DNA from: Hellea sp039977295
Lineage (GTDB): Bacteria; Pseudomonadota; Alphaproteobacteria; Caulobacterales; Maricaulaceae
Assembly: GCA_039977295.1 (NCBI GenBank)
Contig: JBDWDN010000005.1
Coordinates: 78,981-142,980, forward strand
Length of the DNA: 64,000 bases
Reading direction: 5' to 3'
The position numbers and the translations under genes are program-made. The notes under the pieces were generated by a model, which saw nothing but the letters and a program-made list of their open reading frames with translations, was not told the origin of the DNA and did no database searches. Of this stretch, positions 7,638 to 15,384 are shown piece by piece (the stretch's first letter is position 1; every line of letters begins with the position of its first letter).

Positions 7638-8510
7638 TCAGGCCTTTTGGCCAAGCAAACTCGTCCATCCTGATAGAGAGGGCTGAGGGGAAACCTTCAG
7701 CCCTTTTTCTATGAAGGCCTTCATAACCGTCTCGGCTTGTTCATCCAGAATGCCTGAGAGAATGACCTTTCCGCCGGGCGCAAGAGCCTTGGCAATATCA
7801 GGCGCGAGGCCCATAAGCGGCCCCGCCAAAATATTGGCGAATATCAAATCAAATTCACGTCCCTTGAGGTGTGCGCTATCAAAGCCGTCAGCCTGATAGC
7901 TTTTTATATGCGGCGTAACACCGTTTACTTTTGCGTTTTGTAAGGTCACATCAACGGCGTCTTGATCAATATCTGTGGCGAGGATCTCACGGGCCAAAGC
8001 TTTGGCCGCGGCAATCGCCAAAACGCCGGCGCCGCAGCCCAAATCCAAAACGCTTTGGGGGGTGAATCCGTCTTTTAGTAATCCGTCAAATATCAACAGG
8101 CAGCCCTTGGTCGTGCCGTGATGCCCTGTGCCAAAGGCAAGCCCTGCATTGATTTCAATGGGGAAGGGGACTTCCGGCGGAATACGGCTTTCATCATGAC
8201 TGCCGTAAAGCCAGAACCGTCCAGCGTCGACCGGCGGAAGGCCCGCTTGGCTTTTGCTGACCCAATCCTCATCGGGTAGCTGCGTGATGAAACTTTCCAT
8301 ATTGGCGGGCAGGGTTAATCCTTCCAAAGCCGCATTCGCTTGGGCCTCGGTTTCAAAAAGGGCTTGGACGTGCATGGTTTCAGGCCCGTCTTCGAAGAGA
8401 GAGACAGCGAGGGCTTGCATGTCGGTCTCAAAGCCCAATTGATCGGAGACCTCAAAAGCCGCATCTTTGGAGCCGCGAATGAAGAGCGCGAAAGGAGAGG
8501 GATTGGTCAT
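7638..8510 (-). CDS. prmA: Ribosomal protein L11 methyltransferase PrmA
   Basis: S-adenosylmethionine-dependent methylation of ribosomal protein L11. Motifs are FGTGHHGTTKG (the substrate loop typical of PrmA), VLDLGCGAGVLAIAAAK (SAM motif I), ATDIDQDAV (motif II) and FANIL (the catalytic-site NIL motif). I place the start at the ATG at 8510, giving 290 residues. It shares one base with the upstream lipoprotein stop (TAATG); the longer frame adds nine residues inside that gene. It is the last gene of the uvrD transcript. A CCTGCGC/GCGCAGG stem at 7612-7628 lies just past the stop. Confidence 0.93.
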   Translation of the reverse strand: MTNPSPFALFIRGSKDAAFEVSDQLGFETDMQALAVSLFEDGPETMHVQALFETEAQANAALEGLTLPANMESFITQLPDEDWVSKSQAGLPPVDAGRFWLYGSHDESRIPPEVPFPIEINAGLAFGTGHHGTTKGCLLIFDGLLKDGFTPQSVLDLGCGAGVLAIAAAKALAREILATDIDQDAVDVTLQNAKVNGVTPHIKSYQADGFDSAHLKGREFDLIFANILAGPLMGLAPDIAKALAPGGKVILSGILDEQAETVMKAFIEKGLKVSPQPSLSGWTSLLGQKA

Positions 8511-9880
8511 TAGTCCTGCAATTCTGTGGCAAGGCACTCTTTGTCATTTAGCTGTCCGTCGACCGCACCGCAAAGCAAATATAGCATTAATTCGGGTTCT
8601 CCCGCATGGCCGCTATGGGCATCTTTGGGGTCAACGAACCCACTGACTAAGGGGATGATTTTATCCGCAAATTCAATGCGCATATCAATCATCTCAAAAC
8701 CGATATTTTCGGTTATTTTGGCACGCTGATATTCATCCAGATATTCAAGACTATTGTTTTCAGGCCGGATGGAGCGTTTCCAAAGCTGTTCATAAAATGG
8801 AACCAATTCATAACTTAGAAAGTCATTAAGCTCAGACATGGCAATAATTTTTGGGCGCTGTTTTGGGCCTATTTTCTCAATGGGGTTATTATTCTTTCGC
8901 GACAGATCGCTGAGAGATAGGAGCGCCAATTGGTTCGCGAGCATATAGGTTTCGCTACCGCGAACCATATCATCGTGAATAGTTTCAATGCCGTCAGAGA
9001 GGGCTTCTTGCATAACGTCAAAGGCGATTTTACTGCCAAGGCTCTCTGTTACAAAGGCAAATTGGTTTGTTTTAATGGGTGTATGGCTAGCTGTATCGCA
9101 AATATTATTATAGCTGACAGTGTCGCCTTGTGTATCAAAACTATGCCCCGCTGCGTCCAAAGCAGCGCTGCACATTGCGCCGCGGATAGCATTTCGGATT
9201 TCGAGCCCTGCGGGCCCTAGATACATCACGGCGTCGCTAAAGCCGTAATTGACTAAATCATCTTTTAGCACGCGGTTATATTTTCGGCGAAGGCTGGCGA
9301 TGTCTTTCGAAGATCCGCGATTATCATCCTGTCCGACATGGGCGAATTGAACATTGTCCCAAAATATATTGTCCCAGAAAACACGATAGACAACGAATTC
9401 CAGGTTGTCGTCGATCTCTAAGGTTTGCTTATCCATGCAGACAAGTTCATCAAGCTCTAAGCGAGACCCGCGAAGGGCTGTATCAAAGGTCGTCTTTTGA
9501 TCTGCCTTTACATAGATGTGCGGCGTCTGGGGGGCGTCACTATCATAAGGTTTCTCTCCGCATAATGTTGTAATTAGGCCGTCAGAGGCTTCTAGATTAT
9601 AGGCAGACGCGATGCCGCCCAAAAAGTCATCGGCGAGTTGTCCTTTGGTCCGGTCTTCTGTCCAGCCAATGCCGTGAAGATAGATGATGTTAACGCGGTT
9701 TTTAAGTTTTCCAGGAATAGGGTCGGCGAGGTATTCTAGCCCCTTAAAATTCCCATCACTGACGCTTTCAGACGCTAGAGAGTTAATATGGTGCACTTTC
9801 AAAGGAATTTTGCTGGAACTGGCGCAGCCCGAAAGCCAAGCGGCAGCAAACATCAGACCCCATATATAAAGCTTCATCAT
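8510..9880 (-). CDS. Unknown lipoprotein with alpha/beta-hydrolase-like features
   Basis: A 456-residue protein with a lipoprotein signal peptide (lipobox LSGC, Cys19), so anchored on the periplasmic face of a membrane. Two stretches recall alpha/beta hydrolases: a strand followed by YLHGIGW near residue 68, and TESLGSK, which fits a G/T-x-S-x-G-like elbow only loosely. There are no other recognised domains. It overlaps uvrD by four bases (ATGA) upstream and prmA by one base downstream, so it is co-transcribed with housekeeping genes. The function is unknown; lipase or esterase activity is a guess. Confidence 0.75.
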   Translation of the reverse strand: MMKLYIWGLMFAAAWLSGCASSSKIPLKVHHINSLASESVSDGNFKGLEYLADPIPGKLKNRVNIIYLHGIGWTEDRTKGQLADDFLGGIASAYNLEASDGLITTLCGEKPYDSDAPQTPHIYVKADQKTTFDTALRGSRLELDELVCMDKQTLEIDDNLEFVVYRVFWDNIFWDNVQFAHVGQDDNRGSSKDIASLRRKYNRVLKDDLVNYGFSDAVMYLGPAGLEIRNAIRGAMCSAALDAAGHSFDTQGDTVSYNNICDTASHTPIKTNQFAFVTESLGSKIAFDVMQEALSDGIETIHDDMVRGSETYMLANQLALLSLSDLSRKNNNPIEKIGPKQRPKIIAMSELNDFLSYELVPFYEQLWKRSIRPENNSLEYLDEYQRAKITENIGFEMIDMRIEFADKIIPLVSGFVDPKDAHSGHAGEPELMLYLLCGAVDGQLNDKECLATELQD

Positions 9881-12243
9881 GTCCGTTCCACAAATCCGTC
9901 TAAGACTTTTTTCTCTCCGGCTTTCTCAAAAGCCACAGTTAGCTTTGTACCATCAGCGGCGTTAATGGTACCATAACCAAATTTTTGATGGAAGACACGT
10001 TCACCGGCTTTGAAGTTCGATGTCTTACCTTTGGCAGGACGCTTTACGGCGTGGCCCTCAATATCGCGCGGCGACCGTCCGAAGGTCTTGCCGCTATTGT
10101 TTTGATAGCGCTTCCATCCTGGCGAGTCGTAATTGCCGCGTCCAGAATTGTTACGCGTTGCGTCGAAGCTTTCTGTAAAGCTCTCAGCAAGTTGCGACAC
10201 AAATTTTGGACTGTCATGATAGCCAGTTTCAGATCCAGCTTCGACATGTTTCGGGGGCAGTTCATCAATGAAACGCGAGGGGAGTGAGGATTGCCAAGAG
10301 CCGTAGACCTGACGGTTGGCAGCAAAGTATATTTTGGCCTGTTCGCGCGCGCGGGTAATGCCGACATAGGCGAGGCGGCGTTCTTCCTCAAGGCCAGCCA
10401 TGCCGCTTTCATCCATCGATTTTTGGCTCGGAAACATGCCTTCTTCCCAGCCAGGCAGAAAGACGAGCGGGAATTCTAAGCCTTTTGCGGAGTGAAGCGT
10501 CATCAAAGAAATTTCGTCTTCTTGCGTTTCGGATTCTATACCGAGGACAAGGCTGACATGTTCGAGATAACCTTCCAGCGTATCGAACTCGCCCATAGCT
10601 TGGATAAGTTCTTTTAAATTTTCCAGCCGTCCCGCAGATTTGGCGTCTTTATTATCGCGCCACATTTGCGTGTAGCCTGACTCGTCCAAAATACGTTCGG
10701 TCATTTCTGTATGCTTGAGGGTCTCGGCTTCGCGGCGCCAGCGATCAATATCCATCAGGAAAGCCCGCAACCCCGAACGGGCTTTACCGCGAATTTCATC
10801 CGTCTTTGTGATTTCGCGTGTTGCCGCCTCCAGACTGATATTCATGAGCCGCGCGGCGGTTTGCAGCTTTTGTATCGTGGTCGCGCCAATGCCGCGCTTA
10901 GGCGTGTTGACAATGCGCTCAAACGCCAGATCATCTGTATCGGATTTCAACACCCGTACATAGGCATGGGCATCGCGAATTTCCTGACGCTCGAAAAAGC
11001 GCGGGCCGCCAATAACGCGGTAGGGGAGGCCAAGCTGTATAAAGCGTTCTTCAAAGCTGCGCATTTGCCGAGAGGCGCGCACCAAGATGGCGACATCATT
11101 ATATTTGCGTTGCTTGCTGCGCCAATTTTCAATCTCGTCTGAGATCAGCCTAGCTTCGGCGGGGGCATCCCAAACGCCGGTGACGGTGACTTTGTGACCG
11201 CCTTCATCCTCGGTCCATAGCGTTTTTCCAAGGCGGCCTTGATTGGCCGCGATAAGGCCAGACGCCGCGCCGAGAATATGTTCGGTGGAGCGGTAATTGC
11301 GCTCTAGCTTTACGACCTTTGCACCGGGGAAGTCTTTCTCAAATCGCAGGATGTTATCGACCTCCGCGCCGCGCCAGCCATAAATGGATTGGTCATCATC
11401 GCCAACGACGCAGATATTGTGAGAGCCTTGGGCGAGCAGGCGCAGCCATAAATATTGGCAAACATTGGTATCCTGATATTCGTCCACCAACATATATTTG
11501 AATTTAGCATGGTAGCGTTTCAAGATGTCGGGGTTTTCCATGAAGAGCGTGAGGTTATGCAAAAGCAAATCCCCAAAGTCACAAGCGTTTAAAACTTTTA
11601 GCCGGGCTTGATAAATCTCATAGATTTTACGGCCTTTTCCGTCGGCGAATTTAAAGCTCTCATGTGTGTCGACTTTACTCGGCAGCCAGCCTTTATTCTT
11701 CCAGCTATCTATTAAGCTGGCCATATATCGCGCCGTCCATTTCTTATCGTCAATATTTTCGGCCTTAATGACTTGCTTGAGCAGGCGAATTTGATCGTCA
11801 GTATCTAAAATGGTGAAATTTGATTTAAGCCCCACAAGCTCGGCATGAATCCGGAGAATTTTTGCGGCGATTGAGTGAAAGGTGCCAAGCCATGGCAATC
11901 CTTCAACCGCGTCTCCAATTAAACCGCCAACGCGGTGACGCATTTCCCTCGCCGCTTTATTGGTAAAAGTCACGGACAGAATTTGCGACGGGAAGGCGAG
12001 ACGGTTTTGTAGGATATGGGCAAGGCGGCAGGTCAGGACGCGCGTCTTGCCTGTGCCCGCGCCCGCTAAGACGAGGACGGGGCCCTCTGTTGTCAGCACA
12101 GCTTCGCGCTGCTCTGGGTTTAGTCCGTCTAGATAATTGCCGCCTTGGACGGGACGCGTCGGCATAGCCTGTTGCGAGAGGCTTGGCGCGGGGCGCGGCG
12201 GCACGGGCCGAAAGGAATCTTTTTTAGAATCGGGGGCGGACAT
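9877..12243 (-). CDS. uvrD: UvrD/PcrA-type superfamily 1 DNA helicase
   Basis: ATP-dependent 3'-5' DNA helicase for nucleotide-excision and mismatch repair. Walker A AGAGTGKT is at 60-67; motif II is VDEYQDTN, motif III GDDDQSIYGWRGA, and motif V/VI TLHSAKGLEFPLVFLPGWEEGMFP followed by VGITRAREQ. The length of 788 residues is normal. A Pro-rich N-terminal extension of about 40 residues precedes the first motif. The C-terminal RVFHQKFGYGTI segment is the RNA-polymerase/partner-binding Tudor-like tail of PcrA/UvrD. It heads a three-gene minus-strand operon. Confidence 0.95.
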   Translation of the reverse strand: MSAPDSKKDSFRPVPPRPAPSLSQQAMPTRPVQGGNYLDGLNPEQREAVLTTEGPVLVLAGAGTGKTRVLTCRLAHILQNRLAFPSQILSVTFTNKAAREMRHRVGGLIGDAVEGLPWLGTFHSIAAKILRIHAELVGLKSNFTILDTDDQIRLLKQVIKAENIDDKKWTARYMASLIDSWKNKGWLPSKVDTHESFKFADGKGRKIYEIYQARLKVLNACDFGDLLLHNLTLFMENPDILKRYHAKFKYMLVDEYQDTNVCQYLWLRLLAQGSHNICVVGDDDQSIYGWRGAEVDNILRFEKDFPGAKVVKLERNYRSTEHILGAASGLIAANQGRLGKTLWTEDEGGHKVTVTGVWDAPAEARLISDEIENWRSKQRKYNDVAILVRASRQMRSFEERFIQLGLPYRVIGGPRFFERQEIRDAHAYVRVLKSDTDDLAFERIVNTPKRGIGATTIQKLQTAARLMNISLEAATREITKTDEIRGKARSGLRAFLMDIDRWRREAETLKHTEMTERILDESGYTQMWRDNKDAKSAGRLENLKELIQAMGEFDTLEGYLEHVSLVLGIESETQEDEISLMTLHSAKGLEFPLVFLPGWEEGMFPSQKSMDESGMAGLEEERRLAYVGITRAREQAKIYFAANRQVYGSWQSSLPSRFIDELPPKHVEAGSETGYHDSPKFVSQLAESFTESFDATRNNSGRGNYDSPGWKRYQNNSGKTFGRSPRDIEGHAVKRPAKGKTSNFKAGERVFHQKFGYGTINAADGTKLTVAFEKAGEKKVLDGFVERT

Positions 12244-12355
12244 GGAGGGAACATAAGGACAACATTGTGCTTTGGCTATGGGGCCAGTGAAGAAAAAAGA
12301 CGAGAAAAATGCGGTCGCGTCTTAATTTTACCGAGAATTTATGCTATGAGAAATC

Positions 12356-12607
12356 ATGCGTAAAATTGTGTGTCTTTTTTTAATGTCATTTGGGGCGGCT
12401 TGTTCGGCCCAAGCTCAAATTGCGGCGCAAGACACCCCAGCAGAGAACGAGCCAAGAAAAGAGGCCTCAAAACCTGTTAAGCCTGAGGTAAAAAAAGACG
12501 TGCAAGACGGCTTTGATCTCGAGAATTTCTTTAAAAAAGGCGAAGAGAATGCCAGAAATGGCGCAAGCTGTGACAAACCTTCTGAGCCCGCTGACCCTGT
12601 TGCATAG
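12356..12607 (+). CDS. Small secreted protein, 83 aa
   Basis: The N-terminus has a signal peptide (basic start, LFLMSFGAA core, likely cleavage after AQA). The Cys at 16 makes a lipoprotein possible, but its lipobox is poor. The mature part is Lys/Glu/Pro-rich and of low complexity, followed by a DLENFFKKGEENARNG segment and one further Cys. No family is recognised. It stands alone on the plus strand between two minus-strand operons, divergent from uvrD with about 110 bases between starts. Confidence 0.6.
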   Translation: MRKIVCLFLMSFGAACSAQAQIAAQDTPAENEPRKEASKPVKPEVKKDVQDGFDLENFFKKGEENARNGASCDKPSEPADPVA

Positions 12608-12625
12608 GTGTTAGGGGCTTAAGTG

Positions 12626-12856
12626 TTAGGCGCGAGGCGGCCTAGCGGCTTGGACGTCATTGAGAACCCAGACCCGTAAATAAGACGCCAGATTTTGGTC
12701 TGTCCCGCTCGCCGTGCGAATATCATCCAAGTCACGGATAAAGCCGGCAAAGGATTTTCCGCTTTGCTTAACAGCCTCATCAATAACGCGCCAAAATTCT
12801 GCTTCCAGCGCCAGTGATGTGCGGTGACCGTGAATGGAGAGGGAGCGCTTAATCAT
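12626..12856 (-). CDS. Ribbon-helix-helix domain protein
   Basis: A 76-residue protein. KRSLSIHGHRTSLALEAEFW near the start is the ribbon and first helix of the RHH family often found beside DUF4169 in alphaproteobacteria; it is probably a DNA-binding dimer. I prefer the ATG at 12856. A longer frame reaches 12901 but lies entirely in the DUF4169 gene. The start overlaps the DUF4169 stop by eight bases (ATGATTAA). It is the last gene of the sspB-fumC minus-strand cluster. Confidence 0.8.
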   Translation of the reverse strand: MIKRSLSIHGHRTSLALEAEFWRVIDEAVKQSGKSFAGFIRDLDDIRTASGTDQNLASYLRVWVLNDVQAARPPRA

Positions 12857-13073
12857 CGCTCTTTTGAGTATTCGTCTCAGGACCATCAGTCTTATCCTCA
12901 TTCATCTTATGACCATCAAGATGACCTTGCAGTTTTTTAGTCAGCGCGAGTGCCTTTTCCTTCTCAGATTTCTTCATCCCAAATTTCACGCGGTTCTCCG
13001 CCGCGCGCAGCACTTTTTTATGCCGCGCTTTGGACTTTCGAACCTTGTTAAAATTGACGACGTTATCGTTCAT
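12849..13073 (-). CDS. DUF4169 family protein
   Basis: A 74-residue basic protein of unknown function. The N-terminal VVNFNKVRKSKARHKKVLRA and ENRVKFGMKKSEKE segments match DUF4169, a small Arg/Lys/Ala-rich alphaproteobacterial family. The tail is acidic and unlike the rest. Its start shares one base with the fumC stop (TGATG) and its end overlaps the RHH gene by eight bases, so the three are translated together. A link to the RHH protein is inferred from the recurring neighbourhood. Confidence 0.8.
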   Translation of the reverse strand: MNDNVVNFNKVRKSKARHKKVLRAAENRVKFGMKKSEKEKALALTKKLQGHLDGHKMNEDKTDGPETNTQKSDD

Positions 13074-14464
13074 CAGCGCGGCTTAATCATAAGCTCAGGG
13101 CGCACGACTTTATCAAATTCTTTCTCAGTGACAAAACCGAGCTTTACCGCTTCTTCGCGTAATGTTGTGCCGTTTTTATGGGCGGTCTTGGCGACCTTTG
13201 TCGCGTTATCATAGCCGATAGTGGGAGCGAGGGCCGTTACGAGCATGAGCGAACGGCCGAGCAAATCTGCGATGCGGTCTTCATTGGCCTGAATGCCAAC
13301 AACGCATTTATCGGTAAAGGCCATACAGCTATCCGTCAGCAATTGGATCGACTGCATCATGTTATAAGCCATGACAGGCTTATAGACGTTAAGCTCAAAA
13401 TGGCCTTGGCTGCCTGCGATAGACATCGTTGTATTATTGCCCATCACTTGGGTGCAAACCATCGTTAGGGCTTCGCATTGTGTTGGATTGACTTTGCCGG
13501 GCATGATTGAACTGCCAGGCTCATTTGCAGGTAGAGAAATTTCGCCAAGGCCTGAGCGCGGGCCTGAGCCTAGGAATCTGATATCATTGGCGATTTTCAG
13601 CAGCGAAGCCGCGACCGTGTTTAACGCGCCATGTGCCGACACATAAGCGTCATGCGCGGCCAGAGCTTCGAATTTATTTGGCGCTGTTTTAAAGGGCAGC
13701 TTGGTATAGCTTGCGACTTCTTCGGCGAAAGCTTTGGCGAAACCAGGTTTGGCATTTAGCCCTGTGCCGACCGCCGTGCCGCCTTGGGCGAGGGGATAAA
13801 GTTCTTTCAGGCCCCGCTCCACGCGCTTAATGCCGTTATCGAGCTGCGCGACATATCCAGAGAATTCCTGACCCAACGTAATGGGCGTCGCGTCTTGCGT
13901 ATGGGTGCGGCCAATCTTGATAATCTTTTTAAACTCGCCCGATTTATCGTTCAGCGCATTGCGAAGATATTGCAGGGCAGGGAGCAGCGAGTGGTGAATC
14001 TCTTCGGCAGCGGCGATATGCATGGCCGTTGGGAAGGTGTCATTAGACGACTGGCTACGATTGACATGATCATTGGGGTGAACAGGGTCTTTTGAGCCGA
14101 TGACGCCGCCCATAATTTCAATAGCGCGGTTAGAGATAACTTCATTGGTGTTCATATTGGACTGGGTGCCCGACCCTGTCTGCCAAACAGAGAGCGGAAA
14201 GTTGTCATTAAGCTTGCCCTCAGCGACTTCGCTTGCGGCCGTGACAATAGCTTTGCAGGTTTTGGCGTCTAGGTTTTTAGCTTTTTTATTGGCCAAGGCA
14301 GCAGAGCGTTTGATGATACCTAATGCGCGGATGAGCGCGGGCGGCATTGTCTCGATGCCGATAGGGAAGTTAATCAACGAACGCGCCGTTTGCGCGCCAT
14401 AATATTTGTCAGCAGGAACTTTGAGTTTGCCGAAGCTATCGGATTCAGTTCTAGTTTTAGTCAT
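13073..14464 (-). CDS. fumC: Fumarate hydratase class II FumC
   Basis: Iron-independent fumarase interconverting fumarate and malate in the citric acid cycle. The 463-residue length is standard. Signature GSSIMPGKVNP is at 317-327, GSGTQSNMNTNE at 97-108, SSNDTFPT at 139-146, and the catalytic histidine region GRTHTQDATP at 185-194. It overlaps the small membrane protein gene upstream by eight bases and DUF4169 downstream by one. No iron-dependent fumarase is seen in the window. Confidence 0.96.
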   Translation of the reverse strand: MTKTRTESDSFGKLKVPADKYYGAQTARSLINFPIGIETMPPALIRALGIIKRSAALANKKAKNLDAKTCKAIVTAASEVAEGKLNDNFPLSVWQTGSGTQSNMNTNEVISNRAIEIMGGVIGSKDPVHPNDHVNRSQSSNDTFPTAMHIAAAEEIHHSLLPALQYLRNALNDKSGEFKKIIKIGRTHTQDATPITLGQEFSGYVAQLDNGIKRVERGLKELYPLAQGGTAVGTGLNAKPGFAKAFAEEVASYTKLPFKTAPNKFEALAAHDAYVSAHGALNTVAASLLKIANDIRFLGSGPRSGLGEISLPANEPGSSIMPGKVNPTQCEALTMVCTQVMGNNTTMSIAGSQGHFELNVYKPVMAYNMMQSIQLLTDSCMAFTDKCVVGIQANEDRIADLLGRSLMLVTALAPTIGYDNATKVAKTAHKNGTTLREEAVKLGFVTEKEFDKVVRPELMIKPR

Positions 14465-14720
14465 GGGTGTCGTCCTTAGAGCGGTAATGTCTGCAGTAAA
14501 TTAGGAAAGCGAAGGAAATTATACCTCCCAATATGCCAAGCGCAATCGTAATCCAAGTTTCTATTAGTGGAAAAATGTCATAGCCATAAGCACCGATGGC
14601 GAAGCTGGTCATTATCAAGATAAGAAACAATCCAAACGCAATATAACCCATTGGCCAGATTGGCATCATGGGGTGTTTAGGTTTGGTTTTGTCGATCTTA
14701 AACCAATAATCTCTGGGCAT
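14457..14720 (-). CDS. Small inner-membrane protein with two membrane segments, 87 aa
   Basis: Unknown protein. Two hydrophobic stretches lie at about 26-45 and 55-74. They are flanked by a basic, Pro-rich N-terminus (WFKIDKTKPKHPMMP) and a short charged tail (RHYRSKDDTHD). It lies between sspB (sharing base 14720, TAATG) and fumC (eight-base overlap), so it is co-expressed with them. The tight packing supports a real gene; no function can be proposed. Confidence 0.75.
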   Translation of the reverse strand: MPRDYWFKIDKTKPKHPMMPIWPMGYIAFGLFLILIMTSFAIGAYGYDIFPLIETWITIALGILGGIISFAFLIYCRHYRSKDDTHD

Positions 14721-15262
14721 TACTTCTTACGGAAAGCATCCAGGCTAACGACTTTATCTGCCGGCTCTTTTGCATCGCCAGTGTCATCTGCCTTCGCTGC
14801 GGGCGCTTCAGTCGCGGCTGCCTTTTTAGCTTTCGCCGTTTTTGGTTTAGGGGCCTTGGTCGGCGTGATCTTCGCAAGTTGCGGCGCGGCAGGTTCCATT
14901 TCTTTCGGCGGGTCGAATTGTAGAGCAAAGCCGACACTCGGGTCATGGAAGCGCGTAATGGCGTGATAGGGCACTTTGAGGTATTTTGGAACGCCGCCAA
15001 ATTTCAGCGTCACTTCAAATTCATCAGCATGGGCTTGCAGATCCCAATATTGATGCTCAAGCACAATAGTAATTTCTTCAGGGTATTTCTTGGCAAGGCT
15101 CTCATCAATTTCTGCGCCCGGATAACGGGTCAAGAATGTGATGTAGAAATGATGCGCGCCGGGCAGGCCGTCTTCGCGGATAACACGGCGAATAGCATCG
15201 CGCACGACGCCCCTTAGGGCCAGTTGCGTCATTTGCTCGTAATTCATTAGGTCTTGGCTCAT
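14720..15262 (-). CDS. sspB: SspB family ClpXP adaptor (alpha type)
   Basis: Binds the SsrA tag and delivers tagged proteins to ClpXP. The N-terminal 130 residues carry the SspB fold (HFYITFLTRYPGAEI, FEVTLKFGGVPKYLKVPYHAITRFHDPSVGFALQF). A Pro/Ala/Lys-rich linker follows, ending in the short VVSLDAFRKK tail, which fits the ClpX-docking (XB) peptide. The 180-residue length matches the alphaproteobacterial form. It is the first gene of the cluster with fumC; its RNA partner ssrA is 2.3 kb away and ClpX/ClpP are further right in this window. Confidence 0.92.
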   Translation of the reverse strand: MSQDLMNYEQMTQLALRGVVRDAIRRVIREDGLPGAHHFYITFLTRYPGAEIDESLAKKYPEEITIVLEHQYWDLQAHADEFEVTLKFGGVPKYLKVPYHAITRFHDPSVGFALQFDPPKEMEPAAPQLAKITPTKAPKPKTAKAKKAAATEAPAAKADDTGDAKEPADKVVSLDAFRKK

Positions 15263-15384
15263 TCAGATACACTAAATCACTGTAAGGGCGCGTCAACCGC
15301 CGTTTTTATGAAAATGGCGTATAAGCCAAATGCCGCAGGAATAAGTCTTTCCATCTTCGCCGTGCGCTCTATCCTGCTCGGCAT

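Noticed and set aside
10044..10412. 122-codon frame in another phase of uvrD
   Set aside because: Out-of-phase shadow of the helicase gene on the same strand.
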